Shown: piece after piece, positions 39,314 through 49,197 of the stretch
How the letters are laid out: every line of letters begins with the position of its first letter
How positions within the stretch are numbered: position 1 is the stretch's first letter
Source of the DNA: Corynebacterium kutscheri
Lineage (GTDB): Bacteria; Actinomycetota; Actinomycetes; Mycobacteriales; Mycobacteriaceae
Length of the DNA stretch: 64,000 nt
Direction: 5' to 3'
Assembly (NCBI RefSeq): GCF_000980835.1
Contig: NZ_CP011312.1
Coordinates: 496,001 to 560,000 of the forward strand
Notes under the pieces: generated by a model
What the model was told of the DNA's origin: nothing
What the model saw: the letters and a program-made list of their open reading frames with translations, nothing else
The model's database searches: none
Made by a program: the position numbers and the translations under genes

Positions 39314-39873
39314 CTGCGATGAATTGTTATGGTGACGATGTGGCGTCTGTGTTAGTCAGCGAGGAGGACATTGCGCGGCGTGTTCAAGAGCTGGCTGACT
39401 TGGTGAGTGAGAAGTACCGGGACATTGATGAGGACCTTATGTTGGTCTGTGTTCTTAAAGGTGCGGTGTATTTCCTTACCGATTTTGCGCGTGCATTAAG
39501 TATTCCTAGCCAGACGGAGTTTATGGCGGTGAGTTCTTATGGTAATTCTTCGTCTTCGTCGGGTGTGGTGCGTATTCTTAAAGACCTTGATCGTGATATT
39601 CGGGATCGGGATGTACTTATTGTTGAGGACATTATTGATTCTGGTTTAACGCTGAGTTGGTTGATTCGCAATCTGGAAAGCCGTGGTCCAAAAAGTCTGG
39701 AAGTAGTCAGTTTGCTACGTAAACCAGAGGCAGTTACTGCCACCATTGAGCTTATCGACGTTGGTTTCGATATCCCTAATGAATTTGTTGTTGGCTATGG
39801 CTTAGATTATGCCGAGCGTTACCGTGACCTGCCGTTTGTAGGCACCTTAGATCCGAGTGTTTATACATCATGA
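39310..39873 (+). CDS. hpt: Hypoxanthine phosphoribosyltransferase
   Basis: Salvages hypoxanthine/guanine with PRPP. 187 aa from GTG 39310 overlapping the tilS stop (GTGA); an ATG at 39319 is an alternative. PRPP loop [14 protein letters not shown] and [19 protein letters not shown] fit the family. The tilS-hpt-ftsH order is conserved in Gram-positives. Confidence 0.95.
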   Translation: MTAMNCYGDDVASVLVSEEDIARRVQELADLVSEKYRDIDEDLMLVCVLKGAVYFLTDFARALSIPSQTEFMAVSSYGNSSSSSGVVRILKDLDRDIRDRDVLIVEDIIDSGLTLSWLIRNLESRGPKSLEVVSLLRKPEAVTATIELIDVGFDIPNEFVVGYGLDYAERYRDLPFVGTLDPSVYTS

Positions 39874-42080
39874 GTAAAAATAGAATTCTTCAGATCGCAA
39901 GTTTTGCTTCGGTCATCCTTATTTCACTGTATCTTTTTTCGTTGTTTGCCAGCGATACGCGCGGTTATCGCGAAGTTGATACTTCGGTTGCTATCGAGCA
40001 GTTAACCAAGAACAACGTTTCAGAAGTCGAAATCGACGATCGCGAGCAGCGGCTGCGTCTTAAACTGCGCGATAGCATTGATGTCGAAGAAAAAACTGGT
40101 CTCACTGAGATCATGACAAAGTATCCTGCCCGGGCAACCCAAGATGTGTTTACCAAGGTAGAAAAAAGCAACGTCGATAAGTTCACCACCAATGTTAACC
40201 AGGATAGTTTCTTGCTGTCGATGGTTAGTTATATCTTGCCGATGCTGATTGTCTTCGGTTTGATTATGTGGGTTTTTGCGCGTATGCAAAGCTCTGGTGG
40301 CATTGGCATGTTCGGTTTTGGTGGCTCGAAAGCAAAGCAGTTGACCAGTGATATGCCAACGAATACTTTCGACGATGTTGCCGGTGCTGATGAGGCCGTT
40401 GATGAACTACATGAAATCAAAGATTTCTTACAAGATCCACAGCGTTATGAAGAACTTGGTGCCAAAATCCCACGCGGCGTGCTACTTTATGGTCCGCCAG
40501 GTACTGGTAAAACCTTATTAGCCCGTGCTGTAGCCGGTGAGGCTGGGGTACCGTTTTACTCTATTTCTGGCTCGGACTTTGTGGAGATGTTTGTTGGCGT
40601 GGGTGCATCTCGAGTACGAGATCTGTTTAAGCAGGCTCGGGAAAATAGCCCATGTATCATCTTTGTCGATGAAATTGATGCGGTAGGTCGTCAACGTGGT
40701 TCTGGTATGGGCGGCGGACATGATGAACGCGAGCAAACCCTTAACCAGTTATTGGTAGAAATGGATGGTTTTGGGGATCGCGAAGGCGTGATTCTTATTG
40801 CTGCAACCAACCGCCCGGATATTCTCGATCAAGCATTATTGCGCCCGGGACGTTTTGACCGCCAGATTCCAGTTACTAATCCAGATCTGAAAGGTCGCGA
40901 GCAGATTCTTAGTGTCCATGCTAAGGGAAAACCCTTGGCTAAGGATGCAGATCTTAATGCGTTGGCACGTCGTACAGCAGGGATGTCGGGCGCTGATCTA
41001 GCTAATGTGCTCAATGAGGCGGCATTGCTTACCGCGCGTATCGGTGGCAATGTAATTACTGCTGATGCACTTGAAGAAGCTACTGATCGCGTAGTTGGTG
41101 GACCTCGTCGTAACTCTAAGGTGATCTCTGAAAAAGAAAAGAAGGTTACCGCTTATCACGAGGGTGGACACACTCTGGCTGCCTGGGCGCTAAAGAATAT
41201 TGAGCGAGTTTATAAGGTCACTATCTTAGCTCGTGGGCGTACTGGCGGACATGCGATGACCGCACCAGAAGATGATCGTGGCATGTACAACCGAGACGAG
41301 CTCTATGCACGTTTGGTGTTCGCTATGGGTGGACGTGCTGCCGAGGAATTGGTTTTCGGTGAGCTAACTACTGGCGCTAGCGCAGATATTGAGATGGCTA
41401 CCAAGATCGCCAAGGCCATGCTGACTGAATACGGCATGAGCCCCACACTCGGTCTCGTGAAATATGGTGATGAGCAAGGTGATCCATTCTCTGGGCGAGG
41501 CAGCCAGGGAACTTTGGAGTACTCGCCAGCCACAGCGGCACAAATTGATGAGGAAATGAAGTACCTCATGGATAAGGCACATGCTGAAGCCTATGAGATC
41601 CTCTCTCAGTACCGCGATCACTTAGATAAATTGGCTGAGAAGCTTTTGGAAAAAGAAACCTTGCGTCGACCTGACCTAGAGGTATTGTTTGCCGATATTG
41701 AACCGCGTGAAGTCGGCGATGTTTTCCCCAATGAAGATCTACGCTTCCCACGTCAAATTGGCCGCGAACCAGTAAAAACTCCAACCGAGTTGGCTATTGA
41801 ACGCGGTGAAGAACCACCTAAACCATTTAACCTTCTTGATGCTTCGCGTGAGGCACGTGCAAAGCGCGCTGCGGAAAAACAACCCCCAGCACCGCAACAA
41901 ACACCAGTAGGCGATTATGGTGCTCCTGCTGGTTGGACCGCACCTGGTTGGCCACCAAAGAATCCTTATACCGAGCACCCTGGCGAGAAGGCCTACCCTA
42001 AAGAGGAGATCGGCTTTAGTTTGCCAGAGCACGAACGTTCTGATTACGACGAAGGAAAACATCGTGCCGAAGGCCTTTGA
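39870..42080 (+). CDS. ftsH: ATP-dependent zinc metalloprotease FtsH
   Basis: Membrane quality-control protease. 736 aa. Two N-terminal TM segments (about 7-27 and 112-135), Walker A GPPGTGKT, Walker [12 protein letters not shown], the SRH region [21 protein letters not shown], zinc site HEGGH, and a Pro-rich tail after about 640. ATG overlaps hpt stop (ATGA); the folE GTG lies inside its 3' end. Confidence 0.96.
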   Translation: MSKNRILQIASFASVILISLYLFSLFASDTRGYREVDTSVAIEQLTKNNVSEVEIDDREQRLRLKLRDSIDVEEKTGLTEIMTKYPARATQDVFTKVEKSNVDKFTTNVNQDSFLLSMVSYILPMLIVFGLIMWVFARMQSSGGIGMFGFGGSKAKQLTSDMPTNTFDDVAGADEAVDELHEIKDFLQDPQRYEELGAKIPRGVLLYGPPGTGKTLLARAVAGEAGVPFYSISGSDFVEMFVGVGASRVRDLFKQARENSPCIIFVDEIDAVGRQRGSGMGGGHDEREQTLNQLLVEMDGFGDREGVILIAATNRPDILDQALLRPGRFDRQIPVTNPDLKGREQILSVHAKGKPLAKDADLNALARRTAGMSGADLANVLNEAALLTARIGGNVITADALEEATDRVVGGPRRNSKVISEKEKKVTAYHEGGHTLAAWALKNIERVYKVTILARGRTGGHAMTAPEDDRGMYNRDELYARLVFAMGGRAAEELVFGELTTGASADIEMATKIAKAMLTEYGMSPTLGLVKYGDEQGDPFSGRGSQGTLEYSPATAAQIDEEMKYLMDKAHAEAYEILSQYRDHLDKLAEKLLEKETLRRPDLEVLFADIEPREVGDVFPNEDLRFPRQIGREPVKTPTELAIERGEEPPKPFNLLDASREARAKRAAEKQPPAPQQTPVGDYGAPAGWTAPGWPPKNPYTEHPGEKAYPKEEIGFSLPEHERSDYDEGKHRAEGL

Positions 42081-42639
42081 TTACCAGCGTGCTGAGGCTG
42101 CAATTAGGGAACTACTTTTCGCTGTAGGCGAAGACCCGGATCGGGAGGGGTTAGCAGAAACTCCCGCCCGGGTCGCGAGGGCGTATGCGGAGATTTTTGC
42201 TGGTTTGCATTCCGATCCGACTGAGGTGTTGGAAAAAACTTTTGCGGAAGACCACCGCGAGTTAGTTTTGGTCAAAGACATTCCAATCTATTCCACCTGC
42301 GAGCACCATTTGGTACCGTTTTTTGGTGTGGCGCATATTGGTTACATTCCGGGCGAGTCGGGTCAAGTTACTGGCCTGTCTAAATTGGCGCGATTGGTTG
42401 ATCTTTATGCCAAGCGGCCACAGGTTCAAGAGCGACTTACCTCACAGGTAGCCGATGCGTTGGTTGCTAAATTAGGCGCACAATCAGTGATCGTGGTGAT
42501 CGAGTGTGAGCATTTATGCATGGCTATGCGTGGCATTCGAAAGCCGGGCGCGAGTACCACGACTTCTGCCGTTCGCGGTGGCTTTAGAAGTAATGCAGCG
42601 TCGCGTGCGGAGGCTTTGTCTTTGATTCGAGGTAGCTAA
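42064..42639 (+). CDS. folE: GTP cyclohydrolase I
   Basis: First step of folate synthesis. 191 aa from GTG 42064 (AAGGAAA at 42052-42058); the frame is open upstream within ftsH but that part is not coding. CEHHLVPF and [14 protein letters not shown] supply the zinc Cys and His ligands. 17-nt overlap with ftsH and 1-nt overlap with folP show tight coupling. Confidence 0.95.
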   Translation: MPKAFDYQRAEAAIRELLFAVGEDPDREGLAETPARVARAYAEIFAGLHSDPTEVLEKTFAEDHRELVLVKDIPIYSTCEHHLVPFFGVAHIGYIPGESGQVTGLSKLARLVDLYAKRPQVQERLTSQVADALVAKLGAQSVIVVIECEHLCMAMRGIRKPGASTTTSAVRGGFRSNAASRAEALSLIRGS

Positions 42640-43430
42640 TGAATTTTGGCCGCACTGCCGTTATGGGCATTCTCAATGTCACTGAAGATTCTTTTTCCGA
42701 TGGCGGTAAATGGTTGCGTTTCGACGCTGCACTCCAGCACGCCCGCGATCTAGTTGCAGCTGGTGCCGACATCATTGATATCGGTGGGGAATCGACTCGA
42801 CCAGGTGCTACCCGAGTAGCGCCCGAGTTGGAGTTGGAACGAGTCGTGCCAGTGATTAAAGAACTCCACAGCGAAGGAATTAAAACTTCTGTGGATACTA
42901 TGCGCGCTAGTGTGGCTGCTGCCGCTGTGGAAGCAGGTGTAGATTTTATCAACGATGTTTCCGGCGGACTAGCCGATCCGAATATGTATCAGGTAATGGC
43001 AGATAGTGGGTTGCCAGTATGCCTTATGCATTGGAAGACAGTGCGTTTTGGCGATGCTGCCGGTGCGGCTGATCACGGTGGTGATGTAGTCCGCGATGTA
43101 CACCAAACTTTGCAACGATTGACTACCCAAGCACAATCCGCTGGGGTTCGGGCAGAAAACATTATCATTGATCCAGGGCTGGGTTTTGCTAAAACTGCAG
43201 CTGATAACTGGGCATTATTGCATGCGCTACCGGAATTTATTAACGGGGATTTTCCGGTGTTAGTTGGTGCTTCGCGTAAGCGTTTTTTGCAGCCGTTTGG
43301 CGCTGATCCTGCTACAGCGGCGGTGACTGCAATCGCGGCGCATTTAGGTGCATGGTGTGTGCGGGTGCACGAAGTAGCAAGTTCTCGTTCTGCGGTCGAT
43401 GTAGTAGCTCAATGGAATAATCATGATTGA
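42639..43430 (+). CDS. folP: Dihydropteroate synthase
   Basis: Joins pABA to the pterin pyrophosphate; sulfonamide target. 263 aa. MGILNVTEDSFSDGGKW and DIIDIGGESTRPGA (pABA/pterin loops) and the C-terminal GASRKRF are intact. ATG overlaps the folE stop (TAATG). Confidence 0.95.
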   Translation: MNFGRTAVMGILNVTEDSFSDGGKWLRFDAALQHARDLVAAGADIIDIGGESTRPGATRVAPELELERVVPVIKELHSEGIKTSVDTMRASVAAAAVEAGVDFINDVSGGLADPNMYQVMADSGLPVCLMHWKTVRFGDAAGAADHGGDVVRDVHQTLQRLTTQAQSAGVRAENIIIDPGLGFAKTAADNWALLHALPEFINGDFPVLVGASRKRFLQPFGADPATAAVTAIAAHLGAWCVRVHEVASSRSAVDVVAQWNNHD

Positions 43431-43776
43431 ACTTAAAGGTTTGCGAGCTATTGGTTATCACGGTGTTTTCGAACACGAAAAACGTGAGGGGCAAGAATTT
43501 ATCGTTGATATCAGGCTAGGTGTTGATATCGAGGCGGCTGGGCGTAGCGACGATCTGAGCGCCACGGTACACTATGGCGAACTCGCTGAGCTAGCACATG
43601 AGCTGATTGTTGGTGAGCCTTTTGACCTTATTGAAAAATTAGCTTATGAAATCGCTCAGGCAGCTTTAGCGCGTTTTCCACTTATCAACGACATCGCAGT
43701 CACCGTGCACAAGCCACATGCGCCTATCCCACTGACTTTTTCTGATGTGTCGGTTACCTATCAGGCGGTACGCTAA
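43423..43776 (+). CDS. folB: Dihydroneopterin aldolase
   Basis: 117 aa. GLRAIGYHGVFEHEKREGQEF start and the later ELI...LIEKLAYEIA and VTVHKP match FolB, which splits dihydroneopterin. 8-nt overlap with folP, 1-nt overlap with folK. Confidence 0.94.
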   Translation: MIELKGLRAIGYHGVFEHEKREGQEFIVDIRLGVDIEAAGRSDDLSATVHYGELAELAHELIVGEPFDLIEKLAYEIAQAALARFPLINDIAVTVHKPHAPIPLTFSDVSVTYQAVR

Positions 43777-44222
43777 TGCGCGCGGTGCTTTCTATTGGAT
43801 CAAATATGGCAGAGAGTAAGCAGTTGCTATACACCGTATTTGATGAGTTTGCTAAAGAAACAATTGCGCATTCGTCGATACATCTTACTGCGCCTTGGGG
43901 GGTCACCGATCAAGCGGATTTTCTTAATGCAGTACTTATTGTTGAGGTTGCCGAAGGACCCTATGCGTTATTGCGTCGCTGTCAGAAGCTAGAACAGAAT
44001 GCTCACCGAGTTCGTGAGCGTCGGTGGGGGCCACGAACTTTAGATGTTGATATTGTGCAGATCGAGGGGGTCACAAGCAATGATCCTGTTTTGTTATTGC
44101 CCCATCCTTGGGCACACCAGCGTGCTTTCGTGTTGGCGCCCTGGTTGGAGGCTGACCCAACAGCGAAACTGGGGCAGGAAAGCGTCGAAAAGCTTTTAAA
44201 CGATGTGATAAAGGAGGCCTAG
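43776..44222 (+). CDS. folK: 6-hydroxymethyl-7,8-dihydropterin pyrophosphokinase
   Basis: 148 aa. Starts ATG 43776 on the folB stop. SIGSNM, NAVLIVE and RVRERRWGPRTLDVDIV (pterin and metal site) mark HPPK. Completes folE-P-B-K. AGCGTCGAAAAGC (44181) lies in its 3' end. Confidence 0.94.
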   Translation: MRAVLSIGSNMAESKQLLYTVFDEFAKETIAHSSIHLTAPWGVTDQADFLNAVLIVEVAEGPYALLRRCQKLEQNAHRVRERRWGPRTLDVDIVQIEGVTSNDPVLLLPHPWAHQRAFVLAPWLEADPTAKLGQESVEKLLNDVIKEA

Positions 44223-44224
44223 GA

Positions 44225-44668
44225 ATGAAACGCACTTCACCTGCTGTACTCATTGCGCTGGGCGGATTTTGTGCAGCTGCATCATATATTGTGGTGAGTG
44301 GATTCTATGGTGCGATGGCAACAGTACCTATTGCGCCTGGATTGTTGCTGATTGCCTTAGCAGTATTGTGTTTAGCTTTGGTGTGGAAGTTTAAAAATAC
44401 TGATCTAGGCCTAGATCGAACCCAATTGAATCCGATAGCAGCAGCGAATTTTTTAATTGTGGGTAAAGCTTCTGCTTACACTGGAGCAATTTTCGGCGGA
44501 ATTTATTTGGGAATGGCAGTTTATGTATTGCCGAAAACCGCTACTTTATTAGCTGCCGTGGCAGACACCCCTGGAGTTGTGACAGCACTTATTGGCGGCA
44601 TAGCACTGTCTGCTGCTGGGTTTTGGTTGGAAAGAACATTAAGCGTACCGCCTCCGGATGCGACTTAA
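44225..44668 (+). CDS. DUF3180 membrane protein
   Basis: 147 aa with four predicted TM segments (about 8-28, 33-53, 78-103, 112-133), 2 nt after folK. The DUF3180 family is found next to folK in actinobacteria; function unknown. Coupling to folate genes is positional only. Confidence 0.78.
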   Translation: MKRTSPAVLIALGGFCAAASYIVVSGFYGAMATVPIAPGLLLIALAVLCLALVWKFKNTDLGLDRTQLNPIAAANFLIVGKASAYTGAIFGGIYLGMAVYVLPKTATLLAAVADTPGVVTALIGGIALSAAGFWLERTLSVPPPDAT

Positions 44669-44694
44669 GATTGAACTGAGGTAGGTTGGTTTTC

Positions 44695-45375
44695 ATGGAA
44701 TTCAAGTCGCGGGATGCAGCACAGGCTGCATTGGTTGTTCTCGCACTGATTGCAAGTGTCATTATGTTGTTAACGTCAAATGCTAGTTTTTTGCGCCTGG
44801 CGTTAATCGCAGCACTGTGGGCAGCAGTGATCGGTTTTTTCCTGGTTAGTAGGTATCGTACGCAGGCGGAAAAAGCACATGCTGAGCTAGAACAACAACG
44901 CCAGCTTCATGCAGTACAACTAGAGCAGGCACGACAAGAACTAAGCGTTGAGCGTGCACATATCGAAGCAGATGCTGAGCGACGGATAAAAGAAGACACC
45001 TTAGCCGAAATACGAGTTCAGCTTAACGACGTACGTGAGCAGCTTGCCCAGCTGACCGGACAACTCTACAGCGAACCAACCATGGTACAGGCAGAAGCTA
45101 AACGTATTTTTGAAATTGAGCAGGAAAAGACACCGGAGCCAACCTATATACCGGAGCCAGAACCAGTCGAGCCGGAGCCAACTTATATACCGGAGCCAGA
45201 ACCAGAACCACGTCGTTTTGATACCGGCAGCTTTGGTTCTATTGATTGGCTACAAGGTGGAATAACTCAGGAAGAAGAGCCGAAACCACCTGTTGTTGCT
45301 GAGCATGGTCGTCGTCGCCGTGATGAACACAGTGCGGGGTTGTCGGTTGCTGATTTATTAAAGCGCCGTGATTGA
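44695..45375 (+). CDS. DUF6779-like membrane protein with coiled coil
   Basis: 226 aa from ATG 44695 (TTG 44686 also possible). Two N-terminal TM segments, a long Glu/Gln/Ala coiled coil (about 58-125), an EPTYIPEPEP repeat done twice, and a basic C-terminus SVADLLKRRD. A tandem 33-nt DNA duplication (45133-45204) encodes the repeat. Unknown function; conserved after DUF3180 in corynebacteria. Confidence 0.65.
   Translation: MEFKSRDAAQAALVVLALIASVIMLLTSNASFLRLALIAALWAAVIGFFLVSRYRTQAEKAHAELEQQRQLHAVQLEQARQELSVERAHIEADAERRIKEDTLAEIRVQLNDVREQLAQLTGQLYSEPTMVQAEAKRIFEIEQEKTPEPTYIPEPEPVEPEPTYIPEPEPEPRRFDTGSFGSIDWLQGGITQEEEPKPPVVAEHGRRRRDEHSAGLSVADLLKRRD
45133..45204 (+). repeat. Tandem duplication in DUF6779-like gene
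   Basis: Two 33-nt units (45133-45165 and 45172-45204), one mismatch, 39-nt period, encoding PEPTYIPEPEP twice. Points to a recent slippage or duplication; likely variable between strains. Confidence 0.8.
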
Positions 45376-46033
45376 TGCACCGAGAATGACCATCGCGACC
45401 TTTGGCTACAATGAGTTCGCTGATAAATTAGAATCCGCTGGTCATACGGTAATTCGGGTCAGTGATCCTCGTGAGATTGCTGCGTGTGAAATGGTCATTG
45501 TTGATGAGGATGCTGCGGTATGTGCTGCTTTCGCTCGTCCTGGCCAGATTTTTGTGCATACTGGTTTCCACCGGGATTTAGCGCTTTTTGCTCCCTTGGT
45601 CGCACAAGGAGCGATCGGTTTTATTACCTTGCCGATTACTCCGCTGAAGCGCACAGTAACTGCTACCGACGAGGTGGCTGCAATGGTGGCAGAGTTACTG
45701 ATCAATGAGGTTAATGCGCAGGCAATTCCGGTGAAGAATGAGGCGCTTGCGCAGCTTGTAGCCGGGGTTGCTTATGCTAGTTTTCTTAACGCGATCAGTT
45801 TTGAGGCGACCAGTTTACTAGAGCAAGCAGTAGATAATTATGATTTCGTGTTTGATATTCGTGCTGGTGCGCAACTAAGCCACGAGCTCATGGACGTTAC
45901 TACCATGCAGGAGGCAGTAGAGCAGATTGAGCATAGACCATCGAAACGCACGTTTAAAGAATTAGCTCGTCGAATGGCTGAACGAACTCGTGCTCATGAT
46001 GTGGAATGGTGGGCGATAGATGAAGGAGAATAA
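45368..46033 (+). CDS. Rossmann-like protein of unknown function
   Basis: 221 aa from GTG 45368 (overlaps previous gene by 8 nt; ATG 45386 possible). N-terminal TIATFGYNEFADKLESAGHTV looks like a Rossmann beta-alpha-beta without the GxGxxG loop; the C-terminal helices resemble DUF2520/6-phosphogluconate dehydrogenase-like proteins. Always upstream of the PanC-like gene in close relatives, as far as I can recall. Not recognised further. Confidence 0.55.
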   Translation: MIDAPRMTIATFGYNEFADKLESAGHTVIRVSDPREIAACEMVIVDEDAAVCAAFARPGQIFVHTGFHRDLALFAPLVAQGAIGFITLPITPLKRTVTATDEVAAMVAELLINEVNAQAIPVKNEALAQLVAGVAYASFLNAISFEATSLLEQAVDNYDFVFDIRAGAQLSHELMDVTTMQEAVEQIEHRPSKRTFKELARRMAERTRAHDVEWWAIDEGE

Positions 46034-46722
46034 TGGCTTTTCAACTTAAACAGTCCACTTCCGTTGACTTTGCGACGATCCCCTTAGTTGCACGTGCGTT
46101 TCGCAAACAGGGCAAGCCTGTGGTGCTTGTTGCGTTGAGTACTGGTTTACATGCCGGACATATTCGGTTACTTGATGCAGCACGCAGAATCCCAGGATCG
46201 GTGGTTATTGCTAGCCATGAAGGCATTGAATTAACCGGAGTCGATGCGCAAGTAAATATTAGCGATGAACAATTGTGGCCGCATGGGCGCCACGTTCGCC
46301 TTGATACTGGATTATGGCATGAAGATATTGAACCTGAGCTAGCTCGGTTGATCGCATTGATTTTGCATATTGGGCCAAGCGATCTCGTAGTCGGAGAAAA
46401 AGACTGGGAATTGCTGCTTGCCCTGCAAAAAACTGTTCGTGATCTGCATATTCCAATAAAGATTCATTCTGTGCCGGTAGTTCGCAATGCCGATGGGGTG
46501 GCGTTATCTTTGTCTACTCCAGGCGATATTGCAATTGCTGCCGCTTTGACTGCCGGTGTCTTTGTTGCTGATCAGGGCACTCAAGCAGTACTAGCAGCAG
46601 CACATTCGGTATTAGCCGCAGCTAACATTGAAGTGGAATACCTCGATGTAGTCGGCCAGCGGCTTATCGTTGGTGCCATAGTTGATGGTGCTCGGTATAT
46701 AGATAATGCGGGTTTAGCCTAG
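46033..46722 (+). CDS. Pantoate-beta-alanine ligase-like protein, divergent
   Basis: 229 aa, shorter than usual PanC (about 280). HIGH-like loop LSTGLHAGHIRLL and VVGEKDWELLLALQKTVRD and VVRNADGVALS align with PanC ATP and pantoate motifs, but the KMSKS-equivalent SSRN is replaced by SLST. It may be a degenerate paralog or a different ligase. Overlaps the Rossmann gene by 1 nt and the PfkB gene by 4 nt. Confidence 0.7.
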   Translation: MAFQLKQSTSVDFATIPLVARAFRKQGKPVVLVALSTGLHAGHIRLLDAARRIPGSVVIASHEGIELTGVDAQVNISDEQLWPHGRHVRLDTGLWHEDIEPELARLIALILHIGPSDLVVGEKDWELLLALQKTVRDLHIPIKIHSVPVVRNADGVALSLSTPGDIAIAAALTAGVFVADQGTQAVLAAAHSVLAAANIEVEYLDVVGQRLIVGAIVDGARYIDNAGLA

Positions 46723-47567
46723 TAAGTGGCGTTGATTTCTTTCGCTGTAGGAGGTTGTGCACCAGTGCGCGAAACAGTAATCGCTGCGGCTTGGGCAGCA
46801 TAGGTTCCTACCTCACGCCATTGTTGGCTAGTTAGGTTGGTGCCGTGTTGGTGCAGTTGAGCTAGTAGCGCACCCATGATGGTATCGCCGGCACCGATGG
46901 TATCGGCAACAGTAGTTGGTAATGCTGGGATAGTGATGATTTCGCCATGGACATGGATTTCTAAACCGTGTTCACCGCGAGTGATTACTTTTATTGGTGC
47001 GGTGGGGTTATTAAGGAAATCATTTTCTTCCTCGCTGAGTTTGAGTAAATTCACACTTGGCAGTAATGAGAGAAGGAAGTCCCGGTGAGCATCGTTGGTG
47101 TAGAAGCTACGGATATTAGGATCAAGGGCGATAAAAGTACCTTGTTGATATAACCGATGTAGTAATTGCGCGTATCGGGTAGCACCGGGATCAAGCGCAA
47201 GCGATACGGTGCCGAAGCAAGCGATGTCGGTGTGCAATTCGGTTGGTGGGCTGACATAGCGATCGGCAGTACCTTCGATATAGAAGGTGTAGTTTGCCGA
47301 ACCATCGTCGTTAAGGCTGGTAACAGCTAAGGTCGTGGGTTCGCCACCGCGTTGAACATGGCTGATATCAACACCTTCACTGATGAGTTTGGCAATAAGT
47401 TGTTCGCCAAAGGTATCGGTGGAAATGCGTGAGAGAAATTGGGTGGGGGCACCAAGGCGTGATGTTGCGATTGCCACATTAAATGGGCCGCCACCGAGTG
47501 CGGGCACAAGGTGTGAGTCCTGATTAGGTACAAGATCGACGAGTCCTTCGCCGCAAACGGTAATCAT
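46719..47567 (-). CDS. PfkB-family carbohydrate kinase
   Basis: 282 aa. GEGLVDLVP and GGGPFNVAIATSRLG at the start and DTIGAGDTIMGALLA near the C-terminus (catalytic GAGD) place it in PfkB; the N-terminal substrate part resembles fructokinases. Convergent with the PanC-like gene. Divergent from lysS, 49 nt apart. Confidence 0.85.
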   Translation of the reverse strand: MITVCGEGLVDLVPNQDSHLVPALGGGPFNVAIATSRLGAPTQFLSRISTDTFGEQLIAKLISEGVDISHVQRGGEPTTLAVTSLNDDGSANYTFYIEGTADRYVSPPTELHTDIACFGTVSLALDPGATRYAQLLHRLYQQGTFIALDPNIRSFYTNDAHRDFLLSLLPSVNLLKLSEEENDFLNNPTAPIKVITRGEHGLEIHVHGEIITIPALPTTVADTIGAGDTIMGALLAQLHQHGTNLTSQQWREVGTYAAQAAAITVSRTGAQPPTAKEINATY

Positions 47568-47602
47568 GGTTTTTAGTCTAATGTCTTGAGGGAAAAACCT
47601 GC

Positions 47603-47608
47603 TACCCT
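47603..47608 (+). promoter_or_regulatory. Possible leaderless lysS promoter (-10)
   Basis: TACCCT ends 8 nt before the GTG start of lysS, the spacing expected if transcription starts on the start codon. No ribosome site is visible between. Inference only. Confidence 0.3.
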
Positions 47609-47616
47609 AAAGCACT

Positions 47617-49158
47617 GTGATAAACGAACTACCTGAGCAGCTAAGAATCCGCCATGAAAAGCGCGCAAAGCTTATCGACGAAGGCATTGATGCCTATCCG
47701 GTCATTGTTGATCGCACGATCAGCATTAGCGATCTACGCGCTAAATTTGAGGCTGTAGAAACCCTTCCAGAACAACCTGTTGAAGGCGTGACCTATTTGC
47801 AAGCCGGTGATGAGACTGATGTCGAGGTTGCAATAGCCGGCCGAGTGCTTTTTATTCGCAATACCGGCAAGCTGTGCTTCGCAGCGCTTCAGGAAGGCGA
47901 TGGCACACATATTCAAGCAATGCTGTCACTTGCCGAGATTGGCGAAGAAAAGCTAGCTGCATGGAAGTCGTCTGTCGATTTGGGCGATATTGTCTCTGTA
48001 CGTGGACGAGTTATTTCGTCGAAACGCGGCGAGTTATCCATTATGGCGAATACCTGGCATATGGCTTCAAAAGCATTACGTCCTTTGCCAGTGGCATTTG
48101 CGGATATGAGTGAAGATAGCCGTATTCGACACCGTTATACGGATTTGATTATGCGTGAGCAGGCGCGCACCAACGCAATGACGAGAATTAAAGTGATGCG
48201 TAGTTTGCGTAACTTCTTAGAGTCACGTGATTTCTTAGAAGTAGAAACTCCGATGCTGCAAACCTTGCATGGTGGTGCTGCGGCGCGTCCATTCCAAACA
48301 CACTCTAATGCTTTGGATATTGATCTCTATTTGCGTATTGCGCCCGAGCTTTACTTAAAGCGCTGTGTAGTAGGTGGTATTGAGCGTGTTTTTGAGGTAA
48401 ATCGTAACTTCCGTAATGAGGGTGTTGATTCTTCGCATAGCCCAGAATTTTCTATGCTGGAGACCTATCAGGCGTATGCAACCTATGATGAGGGTGCACA
48501 GCTATATCAAGATATGATCCAATACATCGCTCAAGATGTTTTTGGTTCTACCACCGTTACCCTTGTCGACGGCAGTGAGTACGACCTTGGCGGTCAATGG
48601 CCATCGATAGAAATGTATCCTTCGCTCAATGAGGCTTTGGCGCGTAAATTCCCCGGACAGCCTGAGGTGACTATTCATTCTACGGTTGCTGAGCTTGGTG
48701 CTCTTGCACAGGTAATTGGCCTAGAACCCGGTAAGGGCTGGGGACACGGCAAGTTTGTGGAAGAGATTTGGGAGCATTTATGTTCTGATCAGCTCCACGG
48801 GCCAATTTTCGTGCGTAATTTCCCAGTAGAGACTTCTCCGCTGACTCGGGATCATCGTAGTCAAGAAGGGGTCACCGAGAAGTGGGATCTCTATGTGCGT
48901 GGTTTTGAGTTGGCTACTGGCTATTCTGAGTTGGTGGATCCGGTTATCCAACGAGCTCGTTTCGAAGATCAAGCACGTCTTGCTGCCGGTGGCGATGATG
49001 AAGCAATGGTCTTAGACGAAGAGTTCTTAGCTGCTATGGAGCAAGGCATGCCACCAACATCGGGTTCTGGTATGGGTATTGATCGTTTGTTGATGGCATT
49101 GACTGGTTTAGGTATTAGGGAAACAGTTCTTTTCCCAATGGTGAAGCCAGAAAATTAA
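47617..49158 (+). CDS. lysS: Lysyl-tRNA synthetase (class II)
   Basis: 513 aa. GTG start. OB fold (about 55-170), class II motif 2 [20 protein letters not shown] and motif 3 [15 protein letters not shown] intact. Single gene closed by a strong terminator. Confidence 0.95.
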   Translation: MINELPEQLRIRHEKRAKLIDEGIDAYPVIVDRTISISDLRAKFEAVETLPEQPVEGVTYLQAGDETDVEVAIAGRVLFIRNTGKLCFAALQEGDGTHIQAMLSLAEIGEEKLAAWKSSVDLGDIVSVRGRVISSKRGELSIMANTWHMASKALRPLPVAFADMSEDSRIRHRYTDLIMREQARTNAMTRIKVMRSLRNFLESRDFLEVETPMLQTLHGGAAARPFQTHSNALDIDLYLRIAPELYLKRCVVGGIERVFEVNRNFRNEGVDSSHSPEFSMLETYQAYATYDEGAQLYQDMIQYIAQDVFGSTTVTLVDGSEYDLGGQWPSIEMYPSLNEALARKFPGQPEVTIHSTVAELGALAQVIGLEPGKGWGHGKFVEEIWEHLCSDQLHGPIFVRNFPVETSPLTRDHRSQEGVTEKWDLYVRGFELATGYSELVDPVIQRARFEDQARLAAGGDDEAMVLDEEFLAAMEQGMPPTSGSGMGIDRLLMALTGLGIRETVLFPMVKPEN

Positions 49159-49162
49159 TAGA

Positions 49163-49197
49163 AAAAACAGCTCCCTTAGGAAAAGGGAGCTGTTTTT
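49163..49197. terminator. Bidirectional terminator lysS / ArsC-like
   Basis: AAAAACAGCTCCCTT (49163-49177) and AAGGGAGCTGTTTTT (49183-49197) form a perfect 15-bp stem with a 5-nt loop. Confidence 0.93.

Larger units (their letters stand above)
33880..46750. repeat. Dispersed 11-mer TTTCGCTGTAG (10 exact copies)
   Basis: Plus-sense copies begin at 35515, 37737, 37863, 38076, 38629, 39070, 42117 and 46740; reverse copies begin at 33880 and 34914. Shorter or near-matches are at 37443, 38459, 38577 and 45066. About 0.03 exact copies are expected by chance in the window. Copies are read as Phe-Ala-Val, Tyr-Ser-Glu, Thr-Ala-Lys or complement, so the DNA word, not a peptide, is kept. Confidence 0.65.

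Noticed and set aside
41917..42063. Longer folE frame inside ftsH
   Set aside because: Upstream residues are not family-like and ftsH is coding there; GTG 42064 has a ribosome site.
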